Part shown: one piece after another, positions 9,901 through 19,788 of the stretch | Position numbering within the stretch: the first letter of the stretch is position 1 | Layout: each line of letters starts with the position of its first letter | Notes under the pieces: model-generated | Told to the model about the DNA's origin: nothing | The model's input: the letters and a program-made list of their open reading frames with translations, nothing else | The model's database searches: none | Translations under genes and position numbers: made by a program | Assembly: GCA_014529385.2 (NCBI GenBank) | Contig: CM043953.1 | Location: 110,614,549 to 110,678,548, forward strand | Length of the DNA stretch: 64,000 nt | Direction of reading: 5' to 3' | Origin: Adiantum capillus-veneris | Lineage: Eukaryota; Streptophyta; Polypodiopsida; Polypodiales; Pteridaceae

Positions 9901-10105
9901 TGACTGGTAGCATAAAACTTGAAGTGGAATCAGCGGGAAGAAAGAGACCTTTTTTTGCTTGTCTTTTGTCCAACCGGTCGGTCTCTATTGGGGTTGGACG
10001 TCCATGTTTTCCGAGCACGTTGAGGCCATTGCACCATGAACCTTCATCCTTCTCTTCCTTGGACACTGTCGAACTATGTGCCCCTGCTCTCTGCAATACA
10101 TACAT
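6992..10105 (-). CDS. B pol: protease, RT, RNase H, integrase
   Basis: 1,037 residues without a stop, overlapping the gag frame by about 120 bases. Protease motif at 84-86 reads DSD instead of the expected DSG. RT spans about 260-440 with YLDD at 417-420. RNase H is at about 555-660, but the first catalytic Asp is Asn (ETNASD, N565). The integrase zinc region is damaged: the His-rich start is shortened (QQRHFGVNKT, 785-794) while TCDTC remains (818-822). The integrase core keeps D851 (MDFI), D911 (SDRGPQF) and E947 (QTERVN). The ORF ends in a frameshift before the chromodomain. Probably not functional despite its length; some changes could be sequencing errors. Confidence 0.88.
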   Translation of the reverse strand: MYVLQRAGAHSSTVSKEEKDEGSWCNGLNVLGKHGRPTPIETDRLDKRQAKKGLFLPADSTSSFMLPVKIDMPGRHMDCEALLDSDTTACFMDKEFAKEQDIPLVEKSNPTTVEVIDGRPLASGDVRYETRPIEVTLQEHVSRIEFNIIQSPSSPIVIGLPWLELHNSDIDWRAWRIEPRKVQKKKERHNRSIYLGAKVFMRATKKYPTFLIFATPTDTSTTKIMEALPRQYQDYNDVFEKKNADLLPKHRHYDCAIELQGGAQPPFGPIYKLSQDELVELQKNIDENLAKGFIRHSKSPEEAPILFVKKKDGTLRMCVDCRGLNKITVKNSYPLPLIPKLLERLGKARIFTKIDLRGTYNLVKIKEDDEWKTAFRTRYGHFEYTVMPFGLTNAQAVFQHLMNDIFREYLDYFVVIYLDDILIFSKDQEEHEHHVRLVLEKLRASRLYAKLEKCSFHQSKVEFLGYVISEKGISMDSKKVQTILDWEKPTSVRDVQCFLGFANFYRIFIQGYSKVVTALTRLTAHNKYVWDSEATKAFQTLKQAFTTAPILIHANPTKPFILETNASDFALGAILSQIGEDGRVHPVAFHSSKFSAAEINYEIHDKELLAIIDSFDTLRHLLEGAPHKITVYTDHKNLEFFMTSRVSNRRQARWSGILSRFDFLISYRPGRQQAKPDVLSRRSYLARREGDTAFDQQESVILKPEQLKLNATMSQAPEDSTFLSKVKTQIAKDPLAQNIRLQLQGQEVNEDFQEIDGLIYYRVFSIFRQDQHAWRYFNNGMIFLQQRHFGVNKTIELLSRDFWWPQMWKLVKEYVGTCDTCNRSKAPCHRSHGLLHPLPIPTKPWSSISMDFIVELHLSQGFDSILVVIDQFTKMAHFIPTTKTITNEDTAKLFLQHIYRYHGLPDEIVSDRGPQFISSFWKSLFKLLGVQINLSSANHPQSDGQTERVNQVLEQYLRCTINYHQDNWVELLSVAEFSYNNSFHASTRHTPFFANYGQHPKQDIHRHYQVKNPENTKKGIKCGSSDMICIHLVLSEA

Positions 10106-10995
10106 AAGCCATTAATGCGTCGCCTTTGCTTCTCCTGGGCTGAGAGAGGTTGAAACCGTGCTGAATCAATTTGCATGGGCTCAATGCTTGATTCATGGCC
10201 CTGTTGAGGTGTGTAGTCATTATGTGTCACTTCTGTTTGGGGTCGCAATGTTGCCCCAAGACGCCTCTCTTGTCTCCTCTCAAATAGTCGATTATCACAT
10301 TCTATTGCTTGAGAGATGAACTCGCTTAGTGTGTGAACCTTTCGCATGTTCAATAAAAGATCTTTTATGTCATCCTTTAATCCCCACCGAAATTGGCTAA
10401 TGAAATATTCCTCATGCCAGGTCAGATCACAAGTGAGCTGTTGAAATTCGGATGCATAGACGGATGCAGGTCTTGATCCTTGGCGGAGATTTGTAAGTTT
10501 GGTTTCAGCAACCCTTGCTCTGTCAGTATCCCCAAAGGTTGCATAGAACTCCCGCACAAAAGCTTCAAAGTCATGAAGGAGAGGAGATTCTTTTTCAAGT
10601 AAGGGAGCAAACCAAGAGAGAGCCGTACCTGAGAGGAGGGTCCCAATAAGGCCTACTTGAGAGGCATCATCTGGATAACGCTCTTGTTGCATTCGAATGA
10701 AGAGACGCACTTGTTGGAGAAAACCTCGAAACTTTGATCTAGTCCCATCAAATTTTTCAGGCATGCTGACCTTCGGCTCCTCCTTATGTTGTTGAGAATA
10801 GCTGGATCTTGCAGCTTGTGCTTGATGTGTGCTTGTCTCTTGAAGCTCTTGAATTTGACGTTGAAGATCTTGCAACTCCGGTCCCAAGATTAGGGGTTGC
10901 CCTGCTTGAAGTTGAGCGTTACTCTCGCGAAGTTCTTGTAACTGAGCTTGAATGCTTTGCAATGCGTTGATGGGACCTTCCATCGTCGGCTCCAT
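9985..10995 (-). CDS. B gag
   Basis: 336 residues. The N-terminal 60 residues are Gln-rich coiled coil (LQSIQAQLQELRESNAQLQ). The retrotransposon gag core lies at about 75-250 (MPEKFDGTRSKFRGFL, LSGTALSWFAPLLE, ASEFQQL). A single CCHC zinc knuckle, CMYCREQGHIVRQC, lies near residue 300. It forms the particle shell and binds the RNA. It is the first frame after the 5' LTR and is open throughout. The end overlaps the start of pol in another frame, so pol may have needed a frameshift, or the two frames may be a broken single polyprotein. Confidence 0.88.
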   Translation of the reverse strand: MEPTMEGPINALQSIQAQLQELRESNAQLQAGQPLILGPELQDLQRQIQELQETSTHQAQAARSSYSQQHKEEPKVSMPEKFDGTRSKFRGFLQQVRLFIRMQQERYPDDASQVGLIGTLLSGTALSWFAPLLEKESPLLHDFEAFVREFYATFGDTDRARVAETKLTNLRQGSRPASVYASEFQQLTCDLTWHEEYFISQFRWGLKDDIKDLLLNMRKVHTLSEFISQAIECDNRLFERRQERRLGATLRPQTEVTHNDYTPQQGHESSIEPMQIDSARFQPLSAQEKQRRRINGLCMYCREQGHIVRQCPRKRRMKVHGAMASTCSENMDVQPQ

Positions 10996-11035
10996 GATGG
11001 CTTGAGAAGATTAAGAGATGGTAGTCTTGCCAAAC

Positions 11036-11690
11036 TTATATGAGCGCGTATAGAGCTAGAAGAGAGCAAGAGGAGGCGCTCACAATGTACAAGAACTTGG
11101 AATTGATGATAAGCTTAATATTGATTATAAGACTTAATACTTTATTAAGAGAGCTAGATACAAGAATGGATTACATGACTTGAGTACAAGACAAAGCTTG
11201 ATTGCAAGGACAAGACTTGAACATAAGACAAGAACTAGAAGAGGGATTTCCTCATAGGAGCTTCACAACTGGTGTTGGCAAGACTGAGGGGCTTGTGGCC
11301 CAAGACCCCTATTTATACTAGTGCTTGAGGAGGTTAGGACTTTCTAGGTTGTTCTTGAGGAGGTTAGAATCTTCTAGAACCTTCTTGATCCTTCTAGTTC
11401 TTCTAGAACCTTCTCGATCCTTCTTCAACTTTCTAGAGCTTTCCAAAAACTTCTAGATTCTTTCAGAATCTTCTCCAAGCTTCTAGAAACTTCTTGATCC
11501 TTCTAGATTCTTCTAGAGCCTTCTGGATCCTTCTAGAACCTTCTGGATCCTTCTTCAACTTTCTAGAGCTTTCTAGAAACTTCTAGATTTTTTCTGAAAT
11601 CTTCTCCATGTTTCTAGAAACTTCTAGATTCTTCTAGCGATGACATAGGCGATGATGCAGGCGGCGACTGACTCTCAAGCATCCATGACA
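11036..11690 (-). repeat. B 5' LTR (655 bp)
   Basis: Pairs with 5926-6579. The inner terminus reads TTATATGAG where the other copy has TGATATGAG, a change in the terminal dinucleotide. Contains a TATA box (minus strand, 11317-11310) and HSE runs at 11367-11384 and 11612-11624. The outer end abuts TSD CACAC at 11691. Confidence 0.92.
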
Positions 11691-11695
11691 CACAC

Positions 11696-12765
11696 AATAT
11701 GATCATAAGCATTCCCATCAGAATCCATCAGAATCAGTGAGGGGAATTTTCCAGTGCATTTAGCCTATTTTACCTATTTTTGACATTTTTCACTTATTAT
11801 TTTTAAGTGACTTTTGTTGGAAAGTAGGTAGGGCAATTTTGCTAAGTTTGTATATAAGCAAACTAGAGCTAGCACTATTTGGCAGAAGAGGCAACAGGAG
11901 CCAAGCTCAGCAAGCAACTTCTCCAACAAGACCCTTCGTGGATTTTCCTCCAAGCAAGAAGCAAGATCCCCCCGCAAGATCCTCTCAAGCCTAGCGTTTT
12001 TGCAGAGCCATTGCCTAGCGTTTTTGCACCAGCACGTCATCGCCAGAAGATCCCAGCAGATAGCGTTTTTGCATTAGCATCCTCGCCAGCAGAAAACCTC
12101 AACCTAGCGTTTTTGGGAACTTCAGCCTCTAGCATTTTTGGTCCCAGATTCAGCCCTTGCAGATTCGGCAATGCAGCGTTTTTTCATCATTGAAGTACTT
12201 GCAGATTCAGCCCTAAGAAGGTAGCAGATTCAGCCCTGTAAGACCATCAGATTCAGCCTTTAGGAACCTCTGTTTTCAGCCCTAAACCTGCAGATTTTCA
12301 GCGTCAAAGACCCACAGAAACAACCCCCAAAATCAACGTTTTTGGACTAGTCGCAGATTTCAGCCCATAGCGTTTTTGGACAGCAGTAGAAAGATTGCAG
12401 ATTTCAGCCCTAGTGTCGGTCTTGTCATCCCCGTCGTCATCGCGGACATAGCCTAGACTTGCATCAGTCTCATGCACACCGTTTGTACCAGATTGTGCAA
12501 TCATAAGTAGACCACTCTCGTCGAAGAGAGTGGGGCCTTCAGAGGAGGGTTTTATGTCGTCTCTGGTGTCGTATCTCTCTTCTATCTCTATCTCTCAGTC
12601 TCATACACTTGCACGCACAGTGTCCATTCACTTTGTTTGTGATCATAGCATTCTCTCATTAAGAACGGAAGGCTCTACCTTCCACAATAACAAAAGGAAC
12701 CTTGAGCACAGTTCGGAGCACTCATCTTCAGCAAAGCGCAAACATTCATTCCGCTCCACCTAACA
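11696..12765 (+). repeat. A1 3' LTR, second part
   Basis: Resumes at AATATGATCATAAGC, the sequence that follows CACAC in the A1 5' LTR (compare 2810-2825). It ends CACCTAACA at 12765. Closely similar to 2810-3873 throughout, with scattered substitutions. Confidence 0.92.
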
Positions 12766-14345
12766 CTAGACAAAAAGGTGGATTCCATATAGCTGTCCAC
12801 GTCGCCACGTCTCATGTCTCTGAAATCGGGGATCTGTGTCAGAGACTATTGTCTCAGGCATGCCATGTAGTCTGAAAATCTGTGCAATGAATAGTCTCGC
12901 TAAATGATCCGGCTTGATTGTTTTCTTCACTGGAATGAAGTGATCTTGCTTGCTAAATGTGTCGATGAGAATCCAGATGCCATCATGGCCACTCTGTGTC
13001 TTCGGGAGATCAAAAATGAAATCCATAGCAATACTTTTTCAGGGGCGGGTGGGAATGGGTAAAGGCTGTAACAATCCCTGTGCTTTATGCCTATCAAACT
13101 TTACCTTTTGGCATACCAAGCAAGTGCATACAAAGTCGTCCACATCCTTCTTGAGTCACGGCCAAGAGAAGTAACGCTCCACACCTTTCAAGGTGGTGTC
13201 GATGCCGCGGTGACCCGTAAAAGGTGGACAATGGCATTCAGTCAGAACCTTTTCCCTCAATGGTTGTGTAACACACAACATCGTTTTCTTCATCAAGTAG
13301 CCATCCCGCATGGAATATCCCTCTACTACCTCCCCATTTTGTATTCGAGTGAATACATCGGAAAAATCCGGATCTGTGGCGTACTGATCAACCATGTCCT
13401 CGAAGCTTCTATGATGAATTGCGGAAATAGCCAAGACTAGTGGCTTCCGAGACAGAGCATCTGCCACCAAGTTCTTCTATCCCTGAACATGGACAATCTG
13501 GAAGTGAAACTGTGACAAGATGTTAGCCCACCGCCTCTGCTTTTCCGAAAGCTGCTTTTGTGACAAGAAGTAGCGTAAATTATGATGATCAGTGAAGACC
13601 GTAAAATCGGCTCCAAGTAAGTATTGTTGCCACTGAGTAAGAGAATGGAACACTGCCAAAAGCTCTTTCTCATAGATTTGAGCTGTCAATTCTGGCCTTG
13701 AAAACAATCGGCTTTCATAGGCAATTACATGGCCTTCTTACATTAAGACCACTCCTAGACTACGACCACAAGCATGACAATATACTTCAAAATTCAAACG
13801 ACCTTTGCAAATCCGGCAAAGTCAATACTGGTCCAGTAGTCAATTTCTCTTTCAGTGTCTGAAAGGTAGTCACCTTTGTGGGTCCCCTCGAGAAAGGAAC
13901 TCCTTTCTGTGTCAAAATGTGCAAAGGGGAAGCTACCTCTGCAAAATTTCGAATGAACCGCCGGGAGTAAGAACACAAGCCCAAGAAGCTTCTAACTTCA
14001 TGAACATTCTTCAAATCGGGCCAATCACGTATAGTCTCAATGTTGGCCAGGTCCATCTGTACTCTTGCTGCTGAGACGATGTGTCCCAAAAAGTGTATCT
14101 TCGGCAAGAAAAATTCACTCTTTTTGGCATTGATAACTAACTTGTGATCTCCCAATGCTTGAAAGACCTGTAGCAGATGGTGATTATGTTCTGCTTCATC
14201 CTTGGAGAAGACTATAATGTCATCGAAGAAAGTACCAACAAATGATCTATACTCTCTGAGAATTCTATCCATCATTCGGTTGAAAGTCGCTGGAGCATTG
14301 GTAAGGCCAAAAGGCATCACCAAAAATTCATACAAATCGAAGCTC
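12766..14345 (-). pseudogene. F5 pol fragment: RT end, RNase H, integrase
   Basis: Reads on the minus strand from RT motif YEFLVMPFGLTNAPATFN with FFDD (14335 downward), through RNase H (YEKELLAVFHSL, FTDHHNLRYFLSQ), the integrase zinc region (FTGHRGIDTTLKGVERYF) and the first part of the integrase core (MDFIFDLPKTQSGHDG, ETIVSDTDPRF). Stops and frame changes interrupt it. It is cut by A1 at 12766 before the last catalytic Glu. It starts about 15-20 codons after the point where the F5 RT fragment at 30363 stops, so the two are probably halves of one element separated by F4. Confidence 0.8.
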
Positions 14346-14367
14346 GTTCGAAAGGTTGACTTGGACT

Positions 14368-14934
14368 TGTTACAGAATCAAGTAACAAGTCAAGAATTAA
14401 TCGCGACAGCACCAAATAACCACTTCAAAACAAATTCACAGATCACAATAGATTTGCACTGGCCCGACGGAGTTCCGTGCCTAGAGATATTGGCCCCAAA
14501 GACTGGCGCCCCTTTCGGTATTTCTTTTTGTATTAATCAGTTCAAAGTACAAGAGAATGGCTCGGGTTTCACTCTCAGACTCTCGTCCAGATGCTCTGAG
14601 AAGTGAGGCCCTCACCACTAATTTAAAGGTTACAAGGGATGCCCAAAAGCAGAGCCCTAAAAGCTTGAAAGCAAAGGCAAATTCTCTCTCTCCCTCAATG
14701 AGAGTTAAAATAAAGCAATTCAACTCTCTCTCATCCAAAATCCTTGCGTAGCAAAAAGCTAGGATTTGCGTCGCACATTATTAATTTTTTTTAATAAAAT
14801 TTAATAAATCGCCTCCGCGATTTCCGGAAATTAGGGTTTTTGGCAGAATTTAGGGTTTGCAGGAATTTTAGGGTTTCTGACAGAAATTAGGGTTTTTGCT
14901 GTCCGTAGCCACGTCATCACTTTGTGACATACCC
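14368..14934 (-). repeat. F4 3' LTR
   Basis: Minus-strand start TGTCACAAAGTGATGACG at 14934. Followed on the right by the polypurine tract CAAGAGGGGGGTA (minus strand, about 14935-14947). The left end (near TGTTACAG, 14368) is rearranged compared with TGTAACAGACTTGG in other copies. Contains four TTAGGGTTT telo-box motifs (14831-14897). Confidence 0.8.
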
Positions 14935-15539
14935 CCCTCTTGAAAGCATTGTAATCGACCGCGATTACGCCTGCAAAACTGACAAAAGCCATAAACCGTC
15001 TTAGCAAACACTGACTGTTAGTACCTATGTACTAGGAACACACATCTAGCACATGTACAAAATCGACAGTCACATCACACGACATCATAGGACATCACCA
15101 GACATCACATGACATTCAACATTCATTCGGATCTTAGACCATGATTTATCGGCAATGTAGCTAGCAATCACATCTAGGTCCAATCGGGACCTCATCGATG
15201 TCCGATTGACTAACCCCTATTGCAACCATGTCTATTCGAGATCAATCAGACTAAAATGCTGCAGTCATTTCGTTTATCAGTTCCTGCACTCAAAAGAAGT
15301 CAAGAACAAATCAATATCATTATCAGGAATTCCATTTCATAAAGTCATCCAGCAGAATACTGTCAGCTTTCAGTATCCCTGAAGCTCAAAGATACATCAG
15401 TGACTTTAGTATCAAAATCAAGGCATCTGTTGACAAAGGAGTGGAGTAACTCCCCTCTTGTGCATCCCACTGCACCAGAACTTCGGCCAAGCTGAATTTC
15501 TGGGTTCCGTTTGCAGTAGACTATGCTAAACCAAAACAT
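14935..15539 (-). other. F4 3' untranslated region
   Basis: Non-coding region between pol and polypurine tract, characteristic of family F. It begins with GAAAGCATTGTAATCGACCGCGATTACG and is recognisably repeated at 23026-23217 and 61991-62650. I see no reading frame in it. It contains short ACATCACA-type repeats (15080-15115). Confidence 0.7.
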
Positions 15540-15673
15540 TGAGGTAAAGTTTCACAATCCGAGGAGTATCTGCTAGGTCCTTCTCCTCCATCCACTTCGC
15601 ATCAAATGCAGGAAAGTTCTTGAACTTAACCAAGAACCGCCTTCGGACTTTACCTTTAGTCTTCGTATCCTTA
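15540..15673 (-). pseudogene. F4 pol C-terminus, chromodomain-like tail
   Basis: Minus-strand frame with KGKVRRRFLVKF, DAKWMEE and KLYL, closely matching the tail of C1 pol (KGKVARRYLVKF, DAKWMEEGEL). This is the degenerate chromodomain-like module that follows integrase in several plant Gypsy lineages. It is cut at 15673 by the 5' LTR of F1. Confidence 0.75.
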
Positions 15674-16210
15674 TGTCACAAAGTGATGACGTGGCAGACA
15701 ACAAAAACCCTAATTTCTGCCAGAAACCCTAATTTTCGGAAATCGCGGAGGCTGAAATTTAAAAAAAAAAAATAAAAAAAAAAGGAAAATGATGAGCGAC
15801 GCAAATTTCGCTTTTTCTCTACTTAAATGAGAAAGAGAGAGAGAATGCTTTTGCTTTCATGTTTTGACTCTCTCTGTGAGAGAGAGAGAGCAATTGCTTT
15901 TGATTTGAAGCTTTTGGGGCTCTGCTTTTGGGCATCCCTTGTAACCTTTAAATTAGTGGTGAGGGCCTCACTTCTCAGGGCATCTGGACGCAGAGTCTGA
16001 GAGTGAAACCCTAACCGCTCTTTTGTACTTTGATGATTGATTAATATAAAAAGAAATACCGAAAGGGGTGCCAGTCTTTGGGGCCAATATCTCTAGGCAC
16101 GGAACTCTGCCAGGCCAGTGCAAATCTATTGTGATCTGTGAATTGTTTTGAAGTGGTTATTTGGTGCTGTCGCAGTTGATTCTTGACTTGGAGTGTCCAA
16201 GTTTGTTACA
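15674..16210 (+). repeat. F1 5' LTR (537 bp)
   Basis: Starts TGTCACAAAGTGATGACG and ends TTTGTTACA. U3 carries AAACCCTAA motifs, an A-rich tract and AG-repeat runs. The shared block AAAGAAATACCGAAAGGGG followed by TTGGGGCCAAT lies at about 16050-16090. Confidence 0.9.
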
Positions 16211-16281
16211 GTGGTATCAGAGTACGGCCGATTTCTCTTCTACGGGAAATCCGATCCCCGATTTTTTTTTCCGCGGCACCT

Positions 16282-17786
16282 ATGGCTTCAGGCAATGATC
16301 AATCGACTCCCTCTACATCTGGAGATGCGGGCTGGGATCACAACGAAGATTCAGGCAGAGAGTATGGCCCGCCTTGGCCTACTTAGGCGGAGCGGCGAGA
16401 GATAGAGCGTCGCCAGTTGATCGGCGATGCAACAAAGATGATGCTCAATTTTGCCAAGGACCCAAAGATGGCAAAATATATGAACCAGACCTCTTTGGAA
16501 GAGGTACAAACGGAGTGGCAGAGAACCACAACACCACTCCCGAAACCCGCTCTCAAGAAACCTTCTGCCTCCAAGAAATATACGGAGAAGGAACTAGAGA
16601 ATGTGGTTGATGCACGGATTGCTCAGCTTTTTGACACGCAAAAGAAAGCCAAAAAGCACGGCAAAAAGCAGAAGAAAGGCACTGACTTCCCGGGATATTT
16701 AGGTCGTCGGTCGACATTTGACAAGGCAAAGAAATTGAAGAAGCGCGTCAAGTTTGAAGACCTACCCAGTTCTTCTTCTTCTTCTTCTTCTGACAGTTCT
16801 TCTAGCTCCTCAGATTCGAGCGAAGAAGACAGAAAAGGTAAAAAGCGAAGCAAGAAGCAACGCTTTGGAAAGGGCAAGAGAAAGGCAAAGAAGGCTAAAT
16901 CTCGCCCAGAGACTGACAATTCTACTGAGGACTCGTCTACAGACAGCTCAGATTCCGATGACGGAAAGTTTTATGCGAACAAGAAGAATTTTTACAAAGC
17001 CAACCAGTATGACTTTCTCGAAGATAAAAGCAAGAAAGTCCGAGAGTTTAAGGAAGGTGGCCACTCGATCAAGTTTGATACTTTTCAGGATACTCAGATG
17101 CTTCGAAGGCTTTGTCTTTTATACAGCAGTTTGACATCGCTTTCGCGGGAGGACGCTATTCAGAGCACTCCAAGATTCGGAGAGTTGCCTCTTACTTTAA
17201 GGGGAATGCTCGTACTTGGTGGTCCACGCTTCTATTAAGCAAGACTGTGCCAATTACATGGCTGAAATTCAAGAGGCTTTTTATTTCTTCTTGGTTGACT
17301 CAAGAGTTTGAGCGAGATATACGAGCTGCTTGGAACCATCTCCGGATGACCAAGAGCGATACAGTGAATTCTTATTGTGAAAGATTCTGGAGCTCTTTTC
17401 TACCCGCCTCTTCATTCAAGAAGATCTCGTTCAGAGAACAGATTGAGCGGTTTACCTTGGGTCTACCTACAGAGATCCGAGATCACTGCTTGGAACAGAA
17501 GTCAGCTTCGATTCAGGAGTTGATGAGTCATGCGAAGCGGGGCTTTGCCATTCACTCTGGCAGTTTGACCTACCCCACAGATAAGGCCATGACACAACGA
17601 GCCGAACAGACTTCTGGGAATGAAAGTAGAAAGAAAAAGAGCAAGTCAGAGAAAAAGGATGCACAACCCAAGCTTACTCCTGAGGAGAGAGCTCGCTTCA
17701 TCAGAGAGGGGAAGTGCTTTGGATGCGGGGAACATGGACATATCTCCGCGAAGTGCCCTAAAAAAGGCACAGAAAGAACAGAATGA
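16282..17786 (+). pseudogene. F1 gag
   Basis: Starts MASGNDQST at 16282 and meets a TAG at about 16384 where F4 and F5 read Gln. The frame reopens and encodes a Lys-rich segment, eight consecutive Ser then a DSSSSSSDSSEED tract, more Lys-rich sequence and KKNFYKANQYDFLED. A 1-base loss near 17090 shifts to the frame beginning MSFIQQFDIAFAGGRYSEH, the gag core with WWSTLL and YCERFWSSFLP. A CCHC knuckle, CFGCGEHGHISAKC, lies near 17718-17760. The Ser/Asp/Lys stretch could be mistaken for an SR protein, but the knuckle, LTR and position identify it as gag. Confidence 0.88.
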
Positions 17787-19788
17787 TAAAGACGACGACA
17801 GGCCTAAGAGTTTGAGAGCAACTGAGGAATGTGGCAAAAAAGGCAGATAGAAAAGTAGAACTGGTACCACATGGCGTGGGACTTGCACCGAATCAAATGA
17901 ATGAAAGTACAAACTTTGCCGCTTTTTTTGGGGCAAAGTGAAGGATCAGGAAGCTCTTTTGAAGGAGCCAAGGCCAACTTCTTTTCACTTGGAATTGGCG
18001 GCTCGATTTGGAACTACGCCCGACAGACTGACGCCACAGGCGGAGGTAGTTCGACTGGCACCCGGATGGGATGTTGCCATTACACCAAGCATTGGCAAAC
18101 TTCGTTTGCAATGACAGGGGTGTTCAGGGCACGCGAGTGACGTTCTACTCGGGATCCCTTGGTACCACAAGAACTACGCCGTGGTTGACTATCGGGCCGA
18201 GAAAGCGACTTTGATAAATGAAGGGCTTAGAGATTGTACTTGATGAACTTCAGTTTTCTTACTCATTGTTTTGGGAGAACTGAACGATGGATAAAGGTTG
18301 AATATGTTTTGACCTGAAGAAAAGAACGCCAAGATTTTTTTTCTCCACGCTCATGCCGATTGCTTTTGAGAGGGCCTGAAGATCATACCATTGATCTGAT
18401 ATCTGGAAGCACGCCACCGAATCGGCCACCTTACCGTGTGAGCCGAGTACAGAATGGAAAGATTATGAACCAAGTGAAAGACCTCTTGGAAAAGGGTCTT
18501 GTCCAGCCTAGTACTTCACCGTATTGCTCTCCAGTGTTGTTGGTTTTGAAGAAAGACGGATCTTGGAGAATGTGCATCGATTATAGCACTCTCGACGAAA
18601 TCACCATCAAGAACAGATTTCCGATTCCTAGGATCGATGATATACTCGACAGGTTACAGGGATCCTCGTGCTTTAGCAGGATTGACTTGAAGAGTGGATT
18701 TATCAGATCAGGATAGCGCCAGGAGATGTCTACAAGACAGCTTTTCGGACGACTTTTGGGTTATTTGAGTTTTTGGTGATGCCTTTTGGCTTAACCAATG
18801 CTCCTGCGACATTTAACCGGATGATGGACAGGATTTTTCGAGAGTACAGGCTATTTGTTGGCACTTTCTTTGATGACATCATTGTTTTCTCCAAGAATGA
18901 GGCAGAACACAGAGATCATCTACTTCAAGTCTTTCAGGCATTACGAGATCACACGTTAGTGATTAATGCAAAGAAAAGTGAATTTTTCCTACCAGAGATA
19001 CACTTTTTGGGACACATTGTGTCAGCAGCAGGAGTGCAAATGGACCCGGCCAAGATAGAGACTATCCGTGATTGGCCCGATTTGAGGAATGTCCATGAAG
19101 TTAGAAGCTTCTTGGGACTGTGTTCGTACTACAGGGGGTTCATACGAAAGTTTGTAGAGGTTGCTTCCCCTTTGCATACCTTGACACAGAAAGGAGTACC
19201 TTTTTCGTGGGGACCCACAGAGGTGACTGCCTTTCGGACATTGAAAGAGAAATTGACTATGGGACCTGTTTTGACTTTGCCGGACTTGCAGAAGTCATTT
19301 GAAGTGTATTGTGATGCTTGTGGTCGTAGTCTGGGTGCGGTCTTGATGCAAGAAGGCCATGTCATAGCTTACGAGAGTCGTTTGTTCTCTAGGCCGGAGA
19401 TGACGGCACAGATTTATGAGAAAGAGCTTTTGGCGGTTATCCATGCTCTTACTCAGTGGCGGCATTACCTACTCGAAGCGGATTTTACTGTCTTTACAGA
19501 CCATCAGAGTTTGCGCTACTTCTTGTCACAGAAGTAGCTTTCGGAAAAGCAGATGCGGTGGGCAAACATCTTGTCACAGTTCCACTTCCAGATTGTCCAT
19601 GTGCAGGGACAGAAGAACGTGGTGGCAGATGCTTTGTCTCGGAAACCGTTGGTTCTGGCTGTTTCCGCGATACATCATAGGAGCTTCGAGGATATGGTCG
19701 ATCAGTATGCCACAGATACAGATTTTGCAGATATTTTCACACGGATACGGGATGGGGAGACAGTAGCTGGATACTCCCTTCGGGAAGG
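17787..19788 (+). pseudogene. F1 protease remnant, RT and RNase H
   Basis: The protease is defective: 10 bases spanning the catalytic Asp-Gly are missing (compare F5 near 34115, LIFFDGGAKANF). A second in-frame block is lost before VTFYSGSLGTT. RT reads from about 18360 (GPEDHTIDLISGSTPPNRPPY) with MPFGLTNAPATFN and FFDDIIVFS (18773-18900), frameshifted near 18705. RNase H has YCDACGRSLGAVLMQ, YEKELLAVIHAL and FTDHQSLRYFLSQ, then a TAG at 19535 and VVADALSRKP. Integrase is absent. Confidence 0.88.

Larger units (their letters stand above)
5926..11690 (-). mobile_element. B: Ty3/Gypsy chromovirus with heat-shock-element LTRs
   Basis: A complete but inactivated element of 5,765 bp on the minus strand, inserted in the A1 3' LTR with a perfect 5-bp TSD CACAC (5921-5925 and 11691-11695). 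LTRs are 11036-11690 (5') and 5926-6579 (3'). Order is gag, protease, RT, RNase H, integrase, chromodomain, then a polypurine tract next to 6580. The LTRs differ by several substitutions and small indels, so it is not the newest insertion. The primer-binding region after the 5' LTR (TGGCAAGACTACC on the minus strand) is not the iMet type, and I did not identify the tRNA. Confidence 0.92.
2639..12765 (+). mobile_element. A1: non-autonomous LTR retrotransposon, split by element B
   Basis: The 5' LTR (2639-3873) and 3' LTR (5755-5925 plus 11696-12765) flank an internal region of only 1,881 bp. It has a tRNA-iMet primer-binding site, a polypurine tract (TGAAAAGGAGGGGA, 5741-5754), one gag-like ORF and no protease, reverse transcriptase or integrase. 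The LTRs begin TGT and end ACA. Flanking 5-mers CAAGA (2634-2638) and CTAGA (12766-12770) are a possible TSD with one mismatch. It must have been moved by enzymes supplied in trans. Relatives A2 and A3 lie at 35354-60750. Confidence 0.88.
15674..19788 (+). mobile_element. F1: truncated Gypsy element, left arm of the inverted pair
   Basis: Plus-strand element with 5' LTR, iMet primer-binding site (16212-16222), gag, remnant protease, RT and RNase H. It stops abruptly at 19788 within the segment leading to integrase and joins head-on to F2 on the opposite strand. Disabling changes include a stop in gag (about 16384), a 1-base gag frameshift (about 17090), a 10-base loss at the protease active site (about 17955) and a stop at 19535. 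F2 shares the first three. Confidence 0.88.

Noticed and set aside
9432-10115. 227-codon + strand ORF
   Set aside because: Exactly antisense to the protease region of B pol; no domain and no independent signal.
2639-12765. A1 plus B read as one large autonomous element
   Set aside because: B is on the opposite strand with its own LTRs and a perfect CACAC TSD, and the A1 LTR resumes precisely after it.
16417-17238. Ser/Asp/Lys-rich ORF as an SR-type splicing protein
   Set aside because: The same ORF recurs at 21504-21935, 29137-29469 and about 35000-35340, each time beside a family F LTR and followed by a gag core and CCHC knuckle. It is a gag protein.
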